From Oxalobacteraceae bacterium CAVE-383 (lineage in GTDB: Bacteria > Pseudomonadota > Gammaproteobacteria > Burkholderiales > Burkholderiaceae_D), in contig REGP01000002.1 in assembly GCA_004134995.1 (NCBI GenBank), forward strand, positions 310,001 through 374,000: DNA of 64,000 nucleotides, in the 5' to 3' direction. Below the pieces are notes generated by a model that had not been told where the DNA came from, ran no database searches, and saw only the letters and a program-made list of their open reading frames with translations. How positions within the stretch are numbered: the first letter of the stretch is position 1; every line of letters begins with the position of its first letter. A program made the position numbers and the translations under genes. Positions 17,130 through 25,298 of the stretch are shown one piece after another.

Positions 17130-18200
17130 CTATTCAGGCCGTTCCGGCGCCGCCGCCTCCTGGCCGGTGGTAAACAAATCCCAGACAGACATGAACATCG
17201 CGGCGATCACCGGGCCGATGACGAAGCCGTTCAGCCCGAACAGCGACATGCCGCCCAGCGTCGAAATCAGCACCACGTAATCGGGCATCTGGGTATCCTT
17301 GCCGACCAGGATCGGACGCATGATGTTGTCGACCAGGCCGATCACGATAACGCAGAAAGCGATCAATATGAAGCCTTTCCACAGCATGCCGGTGGCCAGG
17401 AAGTAAATCGCCACCGGACCCCAGATCAGCGCCGCGCCGATCGCCGGCAGCAGCGACAGGAACGCCATCAGCACGCCCCACAGCAGCGAGCCCTCGATGC
17501 CGAGAATCCAGAAAATCAGCCCGCCCAGCGCGCCCTGCGCCGCCGCCACGGCGATATTGCCCTTGACCGTGGCGCGGATGACGGTGGTGAATTTGGTAAA
17601 CAGCAGGCGCTTGTGCGCGGGCGTCAGCGGAATCGCGTGGCGGATGCGCGCCGAGAGGGCGCTGCCGTCGCGCAGCAGGAAATATAGCAGATACAGCATG
17701 ATGCCGAAGCCGACCAGGAAGCCGAATGCATTCTGGGTGATGTTGAGCGCCTGCTTGGCAATGATCTGGCTGCCTTGCACGGCGCCGTCGGACAGCGTCT
17801 GCTGGATCGCGGCCAGGTCGTTCAGGCCGAAGCGTTCCAGCAGCCCCACCGCCCAGCGCGGCAGCGCGGCGACCGTCTGCTGGAAATACAGGCCGAAATT
17901 GATCTGGCCGGAACGGATCGCGTCATAGATCAGGACGGCTTCCTTGACGATGGAAATGGTGATGAAGGTCAGCGGCAAGATCACGATCACCAGCACCAGG
18001 AACAGCGTGGCCAGCGCGGCCAGATTGCGGCGCTGGTGCATTTTGAGCAGCAGTTTGCGGTAGAACGGCGCGAACAGAATGGCCAGCACCGATCCCCAGA
18101 ATACGGCGCCGTAGAACGGCAGCAGAATCCAGCCGAAAGCGATGGTGACGATGACCAGCAGGGTCAGAAAGGTTTTTTCGTGCAGTTGTGGTGTATTCAT
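17130..18200 (-). CDS. AI-2E family transporter (permease)
   Basis: 356 residues with about eight membrane helices arranged as in the AI-2E transporter/PerM family. It opens with LHEKTFLTLLVIVTIAFGW, has a basic cytoplasmic loop (RKLLLKMHQRRN) and ends with the conserved segment LGGMSLFGLNGFVIGPVIA. Members export autoinducer-2 or act as sodium/proton antiporters; the substrate here is unknown. The name is by family only. Confidence 0.88.
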   Translation of the reverse strand: MNTPQLHEKTFLTLLVIVTIAFGWILLPFYGAVFWGSVLAILFAPFYRKLLLKMHQRRNLAALATLFLVLVIVILPLTFITISIVKEAVLIYDAIRSGQINFGLYFQQTVAALPRWAVGLLERFGLNDLAAIQQTLSDGAVQGSQIIAKQALNITQNAFGFLVGFGIMLYLLYFLLRDGSALSARIRHAIPLTPAHKRLLFTKFTTVIRATVKGNIAVAAAQGALGGLIFWILGIEGSLLWGVLMAFLSLLPAIGAALIWGPVAIYFLATGMLWKGFILIAFCVIVIGLVDNIMRPILVGKDTQMPDYVVLISTLGGMSLFGLNGFVIGPVIAAMFMSVWDLFTTGQEAAAPERPE

Positions 18201-18248
18201 AAGCTCGGACGCGGTCGGCGGCCTGAAGAAATGCGGTTGATTGCCATG

Positions 18249-19535
18249 CTAACCGAAGTCGAAGCGGAACGGCGCATCGTCGATCGCGGGCGCGCGGCCG
18301 GCGATGCGGTCGCCCAGCAGGCTGGCGCTGCCGCAGGCCAGCGTCCATCCCAGCGCGCCGTGGCCCACGTTCAGATACAGGTTGGCCACCGGCGAGGCGT
18401 CGATGATCGGCACGCCGGTCGGCGTGGCGGGACGGAATCCGGCCCAGGGCGACAGCCTCGCCGGGTCCGACAGGCCGCGGCATGCCGGGAACATCTCGAC
18501 CGTTCCCATTACCAGTTCGCGCACTGCGCGGTCCGGAATGCTGCGATCCATGCCGACCAGTTCGACCCGGCCGGCCACGCGCAGCCGGTTGCCCAGCCGG
18601 GCGTATACGATCTTGCGCGACAGATCGGTGATCGACACCCGCGGCGCCGGATCGGCCTTGGCCCTGGTCGAACCCGCTTCGGCCAGCGGCACCGTGATGC
18701 TGTAGCCCTTGAGCGGATACACCGGCAGCGCAAAGCCGGCCATGCGCGCAAAGGCGGCGCTTTCCGCGCCCAGCGCCAGCACGAAACTGTCGGCTTCGAT
18801 CTGGCGCTCGCCGGCAAACACCGTGCGCAACGCACCGTCCGACAGGCGCAGGCCGGTCACCCGGGTATCGCTCAGGAAGCGGAAATTCGGATCGCTGCGC
18901 ATGGCGGCCACCAGGCCGCGGCAGAAGGCGCCGCAATCGCCGACGTCTTCGTCGGGGGTATACACGCCGCCGGCCCAGCGCCGTTGCGAGCTTGCCAGCG
19001 CGGGTTCGATTTCCAGGCAGCGCGCCGCGCCGAGCACTTCCTGCCTGCTGCCGTATTGGGCCTGGAAATCGACTTGCGCGCGGGCGCCGTGCAGTTCACG
19101 CGGCTCGGTATACATCACGAGTTTGCCGGCATTGCGGTGGGAAAATTCAAGCGCCGGCAGGGCGGTTGCGATCTGCTGCAGGCTGTCGCGGCTGAACGCG
19201 GCCAGCCGCAGCAGTTCGACGGTAGTCTGGCGTGCCCGGTGGCGATTGCTGGCGCCCAGGAAGCGCAGCAGCCAGCGCCATTGGGCGGTATCGGCCTGCA
19301 GCCGCATCGTCAGCGGCGAATCGGCGCCGAACAGGTAATGCGGCCAATGCGTCCAGACCGAAGGATCGGCCAGCGGCGCGACATACGAATAACTGAGTTG
19401 CGCGCCGTTGCCGAGGCTGGTCTGGCTGCCGGCTTCCGGCATGGCGTCGATCAGGGTCACGCTGTGCCCGTCCTGCAGCAAACGATAGGCCGAAGTCACG
19501 CCGATGACGCCGGCGCCCAATACGCAGATTTGCAT
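18249..19535 (-). CDS. dadA: D-amino acid dehydrogenase
   Basis: 428-residue FAD-dependent oxidase/dehydrogenase. The N-terminal Rossmann motif VLGAGVIGVTSAYRL is followed by the DadA-typical DAMPEAGSQTSLGNGAQLSYSYVAPLADPSVW. It deaminates D-amino acids (D-alanine and others) to keto acids, feeding electrons into the respiratory chain at the inner membrane. Length equals that of known DadA proteins. No alanine racemase (dadX) gene is adjacent. Next gene on the strand is the AI-2E permease, 48 bases away, possibly co-transcribed. Confidence 0.9.
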   Translation of the reverse strand: MQICVLGAGVIGVTSAYRLLQDGHSVTLIDAMPEAGSQTSLGNGAQLSYSYVAPLADPSVWTHWPHYLFGADSPLTMRLQADTAQWRWLLRFLGASNRHRARQTTVELLRLAAFSRDSLQQIATALPALEFSHRNAGKLVMYTEPRELHGARAQVDFQAQYGSRQEVLGAARCLEIEPALASSQRRWAGGVYTPDEDVGDCGAFCRGLVAAMRSDPNFRFLSDTRVTGLRLSDGALRTVFAGERQIEADSFVLALGAESAAFARMAGFALPVYPLKGYSITVPLAEAGSTRAKADPAPRVSITDLSRKIVYARLGNRLRVAGRVELVGMDRSIPDRAVRELVMGTVEMFPACRGLSDPARLSPWAGFRPATPTGVPIIDASPVANLYLNVGHGALGWTLACGSASLLGDRIAGRAPAIDDAPFRFDFG

Positions 19536-19714
19536 AGCCTATTCCATCCCAAAACTAGATAGGCTGAACTATAGGGGCTTCCGCCGGGATTGTCCCATGC
19601 GATTTTGGCATGCGGGACGCCATTGTTTCGGCGACAATGGCAGATTGCCGCAGACCGCCCGGAAATCGGATGCCCGGAATAGAATACCGGCAGATTCCAC
19701 GAGATTTGAATACG

Positions 19715-20176
19715 ATGAGAAAATTTGCGCCGATATCGATCAGGTTGCCGACCTCGGCCGCGGCCATCCTGGCCGTCGCGCTGCTTGCCGGCTGCGCCGC
19801 CGGCTCGGCCGATCTCGGCGCGCCCTATACCGCCGATGCGCCGGACGTCGCCGCGGGGCAGTTGCCGAACCCGAATCCGAATCTGACCTCGCCGCCCACC
19901 ATCCAGGCGCGCGATATGCAATTCCTGCAAGCGCCGCGGCCGGAATATCCGGCGGGCGCCAGGCAGCGCCGCGAACAGGGTACCGTGATTGTCCGTGCGC
20001 TGGTCAATACCCTGGGCATCCCCGCCGCCGTGAGTGTATTCAGGTCATCGGGCTATCCGGAGCTTGACCAAGCCGCCGCGCGCGCCGTCCTGGCCGCGCG
20101 TTACCGGCCTTATCTTCGCGAGGGCACGCCGATCGCAGTCTACGTCCAGAGTCCGATCACCTTTTTGCTGAACTGA
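19715..20176 (+). CDS. Lipoprotein with TonB C-terminal domain
   Basis: 153 residues. A signal segment with lipobox LLAGC (Cys about residue 28) is followed by a Pro/Asn-rich linker and a TonB C-terminal domain: RPEYPAGARQRREQGTVIVR, then SSGYPELDQAAARAVLAARYRP. Normal TonB is anchored by a membrane helix; here a lipid anchor is predicted, so it cannot simply be a classical energy transducer. No exbBD genes nearby. Its end overlaps the convergent DUF1810 gene by 20 bases. Start at ATG 19715 chosen because the signal peptide begins there. Confidence 0.8.
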   Translation: MRKFAPISIRLPTSAAAILAVALLAGCAAGSADLGAPYTADAPDVAAGQLPNPNPNLTSPPTIQARDMQFLQAPRPEYPAGARQRREQGTVIVRALVNTLGIPAAVSVFRSSGYPELDQAAARAVLAARYRPYLREGTPIAVYVQSPITFLLN

Positions 20177-20636
20177 GAAACTGCGTGAGAAATTGCGGTT
20201 GCTCGGGCAAGCGCGCCAGAGTGGCGCCGTCCGGCTCGTCATCGAAGTATTTATGCAGCGCATTGTTGAACAGCCGCCGGTCCGGGCTTGCCTCGCCCGA
20301 AGCGGCCGAGAACAGCGTCATCGAGGAACGGAATTTCATTTCATCCGGATCGCCGAATATCGCGTAAGCCGATTTGCCCTGCACCGCATTGACCAGCGCC
20401 GTGCACTTGCGCAAGCGTTCGCCCAGCAGCGGATGATGCAGATACGCATGCGCTTCCGGCAGGGAGACAATGGCGAAGCGGCGCGCCGTTTCGCTGTTGC
20501 CGAGCCCTGCGATTTGCGGAAAGATGAACCACATCCAGTGCGTTTGCTTGCGGCCGGCGCGCAACTCCGCGCAAACCTGTTCGAACACAGGGGCCTGGGC
20601 ATCAATAAAGCGCTGCAGTTGGTAGGGGTCGTGCAT
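20157..20636 (-). CDS. DUF1810 family protein
   Basis: 159 residues, well matched to DUF1810: DPYQLQRFIDAQAPVFEQV at the N-terminus, the invariant HWMWFIFPQIAGLG, HPLLGERLRKCT and SAYAIFGDPDEMKFRSSMTLF. Function unknown; the family is cytoplasmic. The start is at the ATG 20636; another ATG four codons upstream is possible. The gene is divergent from the following LysR gene. Confidence 0.88.
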   Translation of the reverse strand: MHDPYQLQRFIDAQAPVFEQVCAELRAGRKQTHWMWFIFPQIAGLGNSETARRFAIVSLPEAHAYLHHPLLGERLRKCTALVNAVQGKSAYAIFGDPDEMKFRSSMTLFSAASGEASPDRRLFNNALHKYFDDEPDGATLARLPEQPQFLTQFLSSAKR

Positions 20637-20787
20637 TCTCGTCTCCATCGAATCCGGTGCGGACGGCAGCTTAGAAATATTGCCGAGACGTAAGTTCCAT
20701 GGTGCGGAATGATTTTTTGCGCCTGTATTTATCAGTACAATTGTCCGAATTGAAACTTCGACAACCCGACAATCGGATATCGCCGCC

Positions 20788-21699
20788 ATCGACATCAATC
20801 ATATCGATCTCAATCTCCTGCGCGTGCTGCTGACGGTCGGCCGGGAGGAAAGCGTTTCGGTCGCGGCCGAGCGGCTGGGCTTGTCGCAATCGACCGTCAG
20901 CAGCGCGCTCGGCCGGCTCAGGGCACTGACCAAGGACCCCCTGTTCGTGCGCGGGCACGGCGGCATGCAGATGACCGACTACGCGCGCACGCTGTTCACC
21001 TCGGTCGAGGCGGCATTCGCTTCGATGGACCTGGCGCTGCGCGAACATGCTTCCTTCGATCCCGGCACGGCGCGCGATACCTTCACCATTCTGATGAGCA
21101 ACATCGGCCAATCGGTATCGGTGCCGCACCTGCTGCGCCATGCGCAGGAACATGCGCCGCGCGTGCGTTTCAACATCATGCAGTTTTCGCGTTTCAGCTA
21201 TCTGCAGCAACTGGAAACCGGCGAGGCGGACCTGGTCTGCGGCTATATTTCACGTCCCAAGGAATGCCTGCGTTCGATCAAGCTGGTCGACACCGAATTC
21301 GTCTGCCTGTTCCGCGACGGCCATCCGCTGATCGGCGACGAGATCACGCCCGAGCTGTATGCAAAACTGGATCATGTCGCCGTCAAGCGCGAGCGCGACA
21401 GCGGACGCGGCATCGAGCTGCTGCACGAACTGGGTCTGGAAAAGCGCATCAAGCTGACGCTGCCGCACATCAGCGCGATTCCGCCGATCATTTTCGTGAG
21501 CGACCTGGTATTGACCACCACGCGCGGCTTTGCCGAAACCTACGCGCGCATGAGCGGGCTGCGCTGGCTGCCGCTGCCGTATGAGATGCCGTCCACCGAC
21601 GTCGCCATTTTCTGGCATGAGAAGAAGCAGACCGACGCGGCCAACAAGTGGCTGCGCAATTTCATGCGCGACAGCGTCGTGCAGGGTTATCGCTCCTGA
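20788..21699 (+). CDS. LysR-family regulator, paralogue A; no canonical start codon
   Basis: Full LysR protein: N-terminal HTH DINHIDLNLLRVLLTV, then ESVSVAAERLGLSQSTVSSAL, then an effector domain with LTTTRGFAETYARM. The conserved protein clearly begins by DINHID, but the frame from the stop at 20710-20712 to that point contains no ATG, GTG or TTG; the first is GTG 20824, inside helix 1. I place the start at ATC 20788. A TACAAT -10-like box lies at 20736-20741. It is a close paralogue of the gene at 30674, and the two flank the hydroxycinnamate cluster. Confidence 0.85.
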   Translation: MDINHIDLNLLRVLLTVGREESVSVAAERLGLSQSTVSSALGRLRALTKDPLFVRGHGGMQMTDYARTLFTSVEAAFASMDLALREHASFDPGTARDTFTILMSNIGQSVSVPHLLRHAQEHAPRVRFNIMQFSRFSYLQQLETGEADLVCGYISRPKECLRSIKLVDTEFVCLFRDGHPLIGDEITPELYAKLDHVAVKRERDSGRGIELLHELGLEKRIKLTLPHISAIPPIIFVSDLVLTTTRGFAETYARMSGLRWLPLPYEMPSTDVAIFWHEKKQTDAANKWLRNFMRDSVVQGYRS

Positions 21700-21702
21700 C
21701 AT

Positions 21703-22617
21703 TCATTTCGGCAGGCCGCGCGCAAAGCGCACGATCGCATTCCCGATGGCGGCCGGCTGTTCCACCACCAGCGCATGGCCGGCATGCGCAATCATCGCCA
21801 CAGTGACGCGGTCGCCGAACAGCGCCTTGAATTTCTGCGCGTCGCCGGCGGCCGATACCGCATCTTCCTGCGCGTGGATATCCAACAGCGGCTTGTCGCC
21901 GCCGCTGTAATACTCGTCCAGCGGCGTGGCCTCGGTGGCCGCCAACTGCGCCGCCAGCACATCGGCGTGCCAGCCCTTGAGCCAGACATGCGGATCGTTG
22001 CCGGGCGCGAAGAATGCGTATTGCAGCGCATTCAGGCGCATGCTGTCGGGCAGTTGATCGTTGCCGCTGTCGACGATGGCCTGGCGGATTTTCAGGCGTT
22101 CCGGATCGGGCGCGGCGCCATTGGCCCCGGTCTTGTTGGATTTTCCGGTGCCGCCCGAAATCACCACGACCGCACGCACCAGATCGGGCCGGTCCATCGC
22201 CAATGCGCGCGCCACGAAGCTGCCGTAAGCATGGCCGGCAACGATGATGCGGCCGCGCCTGGCCGCAGGGTCGGCTTCCACCGCCGCGGCCACGTCGGCG
22301 GCCAGATCGTGCAGGGTGGCGCCGGTCATCGGGCCGCTGCTGCGTCCGATGCCGCGCGGCTGCGGCCGCAATACGCGAAAGCCATGGGCGGCCAGGTCGG
22401 TGGCGATGCCGTCGAAATCTTCCGCGCCGCGGCCGAGCGAGGCCAGCAGCACCACCACCGGGCCATGTCCCTGCGCCAAGGTTTCAATGCGCACATCGCC
22501 GCGCGATATCACCTTGTCTTCGATCTTCTGTTGCGCCTTGCCGGCGGCCTGCGCGGCGAGCGTCAAAGCACAGCACGACAAGATTGCAATGACGGAAAAT
22601 CCGGTCCGATTTTTCAT
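21703..22617 (-). CDS. Secreted alpha/beta hydrolase-fold protein lacking the nucleophile serine
   Basis: 304 residues with an N-terminal signal peptide (cleavage near AAQAAG). The alpha/beta-hydrolase core is clear: VVVLLASLGRGAEDF, then RPQPRGIGRSSG, then the elbow AGHAYGSF and the distal HAGHALVVEQP histidine. At the nucleophile position of G-x-Nuc-x-G there is Ala (codon GCT) rather than Ser, Cys or Asp. It may be a non-hydrolytic binding protein or use another mechanism. It converges on the LysR paralogue with 3 bases between stops. Confidence 0.8.
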   Translation of the reverse strand: MKNRTGFSVIAILSCCALTLAAQAAGKAQQKIEDKVISRGDVRIETLAQGHGPVVVLLASLGRGAEDFDGIATDLAAHGFRVLRPQPRGIGRSSGPMTGATLHDLAADVAAAVEADPAARRGRIIVAGHAYGSFVARALAMDRPDLVRAVVVISGGTGKSNKTGANGAAPDPERLKIRQAIVDSGNDQLPDSMRLNALQYAFFAPGNDPHVWLKGWHADVLAAQLAATEATPLDEYYSGGDKPLLDIHAQEDAVSAAGDAQKFKALFGDRVTVAMIAHAGHALVVEQPAAIGNAIVRFARGLPK

Positions 22618-23116
22618 GACGTCTCCTCGTTGTTTGCGCGGACATTAGCAAACAACTTTTCGCAAATCAATTTGCGATCGGCCTCCAAAAACACAGAAAC
22701 GCGTTCCGATTCGCCATCGGTTTTCGGCGTTCTCATTCGGCGCGCGGCGCATTTTCAAGACGTCCGGGGATGACTATCGACCACGTCAATAATCACTATT
22801 ACCGTGAACAATATTGCCAAAAAACCAGGGCCTTTTTTGGCCTGTTTTCGCGTCGGAAAAATATGGCTTTCATAGGGAAAAACTGCAGAACGGAAGAATT
22901 TTCCCGGACGCCGAAAATACCCTGCGGCAAGCTCCTTTGGACGTTTTGACAATGAAATCCCGCATGCTAAAGTCCCTCATCAAATACCAAATACAGAACG
23001 ACGGTCCGCATAACGGAATGGTCGATCCATAAGCTTTACCGGCGATGCCGGCGCAGCGGCCCCGCGAACCGCTGCGTTGGCCCAGCCATCAATCCCAACC
23101 TTATCTGGAGTCTTAA
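22618..23116. other. Intergenic region before the hydratase/lyase gene
   Basis: 499 bases between the divergent hydrolase and HCHL genes. It contains a promoter-like pair at 22946-22973 and, near 23001-23025, the small symmetrical element TCCG-N5-CGGA, which could be a regulator site. No gene or RNA was recognised in the rest. Confidence 0.4.
22946..22973 (+). promoter_or_regulatory. Candidate sigma-70 promoter for hydratase/lyase gene
   Basis: TTGACA (22946-22951), 16-base spacer, TAAAGT (22968-22973), on the strand of the HCHL gene, giving a leader of about 140 bases that contains TCCG-N5-CGGA. Pattern match only. Confidence 0.45.
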
Positions 23117-23950
23117 ATGGCAAGCAACGTCCTTGAACTGGAAAACGTCAAAATCGAACGCGACGGCGGCATCACCTTCATCATCCTGAACCGTCCCGAC
23201 AAGCGCAACGCGATGAGCCCGCAACTGCATCTGGACATGAACGACGCGCTGGATTGGGCGGCAGAGGATGAACAGACCAAAGTGGTGGTGCTGACAGGCG
23301 CCGGCGGCAATTTCTGCGCCGGGCAGGATTTGAAGCTGTATTTCCGCGGCACCGAAAACGATCCGATCCTGCGCACCCGCGCCCGCAAGGCCTCGCATTC
23401 ATGGCGCTGGGATAAATTGTCGGCCTTTCCGAAAGCCACTATCGCCATGGTGCACGGCTTCTGCTTCGGCGGCGGTTTCACGCCGGTGATCGCCTGCGAT
23501 TTCGCGGTGGCGGCCGACGACGCGGTATTCGGCCTGTCGGAAATCAACTGGGGCATCATCCCCGGCGGCCTGGTGGCATGGGCGGTGACGCAGGTCATGG
23601 GCTATCGCGACGCGATGTATTACGCCACCACCGGCGACCAGTTCACCGGCAAGGAAGCAGCCGCGATGAAATTCGTCAACAAGTCGGTGCCGCTGGCCAA
23701 TCTGCGCGAAGCCACGCTGGAGCTGGCGCGCAAGCTGGAAGCGAAGAGCCCGGCCGGCCTGCGCGCCACCAAGGAAGCGATGCGCACCGTTCGCAACATG
23801 AACAAGGACCAGGCCATGGATTACCTGAACTGCAAGAGCGACGCCCTCAAATTCGGCGACCCCGAAGGCGGCCGCAAGAAAGCCATGGCGCAGTTTTTGG
23901 ATGAGAAGTCGTACAAGCCCGGCCAGGGCGCATTTAACAGGGAGGGGTGA
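23117..23950 (+). CDS. p-Hydroxycinnamoyl-CoA hydratase/lyase (HCHL, FerB/Ech type)
   Basis: 277-residue crotonase, the usual HCHL length, close in sequence pattern to the Pseudomonas enzyme: ILNRPDKRNAMSPQLHLDM, then GQDLKLYFR, then TIAMVHGFCFGGGF, and GLSEINWGIIPGG containing the catalytic Glu of HCHL. It converts feruloyl-, caffeoyl- or coumaroyl-CoA to vanillin-type aldehydes plus acetyl-CoA. CTGGAG precedes the ATG. Downstream lies an ADP-forming CoA ligase able to make the CoA ester, so the cluster encodes non-oxidative hydroxycinnamate side-chain removal. An aldehyde dehydrogenase is not present in the window. Confidence 0.88.
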   Translation: MASNVLELENVKIERDGGITFIILNRPDKRNAMSPQLHLDMNDALDWAAEDEQTKVVVLTGAGGNFCAGQDLKLYFRGTENDPILRTRARKASHSWRWDKLSAFPKATIAMVHGFCFGGGFTPVIACDFAVAADDAVFGLSEINWGIIPGGLVAWAVTQVMGYRDAMYYATTGDQFTGKEAAAMKFVNKSVPLANLREATLELARKLEAKSPAGLRATKEAMRTVRNMNKDQAMDYLNCKSDALKFGDPEGGRKKAMAQFLDEKSYKPGQGAFNREG

Positions 23951-24060
23951 GCAAGCTACTGCGCGGCCCAATTTCGGGGTCTCCGATGCTCACGTACTAA
24001 AGTACGGCTCCGCTTCTCGGCCCCGAACTTGAACCGCTCGCTACGCTTGCTCAGCCCCCC
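23944..24060. repeat. Nested inverted-repeat element at the 3' end of the HCHL gene
   Basis: Three nested arm pairs: TGAGCAAGC (23948-23956)/GCTTGCTCA (24045-24053), TTCGGGG (23973-23979)/CCCCGAA (24021-24027), CGTACT (23993-23998)/AGTACG (24001-24006). The left arm includes the stop codon of the HCHL gene. Likely a long RNA hairpin acting on transcript ends or stability, or a dispersed intergenic repeat. Confidence 0.65.
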
Positions 24061-24236
24061 GAACCGCCGGTTGCTGCTCTTGGGTAAAACCTTTCCGGCA
24101 CGACGATTTATGTAAGGAGGTCTGAACATCATTCATAAGAAACAAGAAACAGGCAGGGAACATGCGAACCGTCGGCAAAGAACCCTCGGCGCAACTTGGT
24201 GGTTGAAATCAAAGTTTCAATTTCTGGAGGAAGACA

Positions 24237-25298
24237 ATGTTCAACAGCAAAAATCCGTGGTCAAACCGACTTTGGCGCTTCGCAGTCGCCGCTCTCGCCT
24301 TGTTGGGCGCGAGCGCCGGTGCGCCAGTCCTGGCCGCTGATGCGGCCTTGATCGCGGCCGCGAAAAAAGAAGGACAAGTGGTCTGGTACACCACGCAGAT
24401 CATCAATCAGTTCGCCCGCCCCGCGGCGGATGCATTCCAGAAGAAATACGGCATCAAGGTCAATTACGTGCGCGCCGATTCCAAGGCCGTCACGCTGCGC
24501 CTGCTCAACGAAGGCCGCGCCGGCCGGGTGCAGGCCGATGTATTTGACGGCACCGCGGGCGTGGCGCCGCTGAAGAAACTCAATCTGGTGGAAAAATGGA
24601 CGCCCGATTCGGTCAATCGCCTCGACAAGCAGTTCATCGACGCCACCGGCTACTGGACCGCGACCAATCTGTACGTGCTGTCGCCGGCCTTCAACACCAA
24701 GCTGATTCCGGCCGCCGAAGCGCCGAAAACGCTGGAAGACCTGCTCAATCCGAAATGGAAAGGCAAGATCACCTGGAACGCCAGCCCCACCATGTCCGGC
24801 TCGGCCGGCTTCGTCGGCATGATCGTCACCACCATGGGCGAACAGAAGGGCCGCGACTATCTGCAGAAACTGGCCGACCAGAATCTGTTCCCGCTGCAGA
24901 TGTCGGCGCGCGAAGTGCTGAACCAGGTCATCCGCGGCGAGTCGCAGATCGCACTGAATATCTTCAACAACCATGCGGTCATCAGCAGCGGCGAAGGCGC
25001 GCCGGTGGCCTGGATTCCGATGCAGCCGGTGACCGGCGTGCTGTCGGTCGCGGCGCTGACCAAAGGCGCGCCGCATCCGAACGCCGGCAAGCTGTTCATC
25101 GATTTCCTGGTCTCGCCCGAAGGCCAGAATCTGTTCCGCGATGCCGACTACATTCCGGTCGATCCGAAAATCCTGCCGCGCCATCCGGAGCTGAAACCGG
25201 ATGGCACAAAGCTGCGCGCCGTGTACTTCTCGCCTGAGCAGATCGACGTCGGCATGCCGAAGTGGATGAACATCTACAAAGCGTACTTTCAGCAATGA
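24237..25298 (+). CDS. Periplasmic iron/AfuA-type extracellular solute-binding protein
   Basis: 353 residues with a signal peptide ending near VLAAD, followed by the family-1 binding-protein pattern: AAKKEGQVVWYTTQI, then NLYVLSPAFNTKLIP, then LLNPKWKGKITW and GKLFIDFLVSPEGQNLFRD. Strong GGAGG 7 bases before ATG. Structurally akin to ferric-ion binding proteins, but such proteins also bind organic anions, and gene context (HCHL, CoA ligase, porin) favours an aromatic acid. Its stop overlaps the start of the permease gene. Confidence 0.88.
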   Translation: MFNSKNPWSNRLWRFAVAALALLGASAGAPVLAADAALIAAAKKEGQVVWYTTQIINQFARPAADAFQKKYGIKVNYVRADSKAVTLRLLNEGRAGRVQADVFDGTAGVAPLKKLNLVEKWTPDSVNRLDKQFIDATGYWTATNLYVLSPAFNTKLIPAAEAPKTLEDLLNPKWKGKITWNASPTMSGSAGFVGMIVTTMGEQKGRDYLQKLADQNLFPLQMSAREVLNQVIRGESQIALNIFNNHAVISSGEGAPVAWIPMQPVTGVLSVAALTKGAPHPNAGKLFIDFLVSPEGQNLFRDADYIPVDPKILPRHPELKPDGTKLRAVYFSPEQIDVGMPKWMNIYKAYFQQ

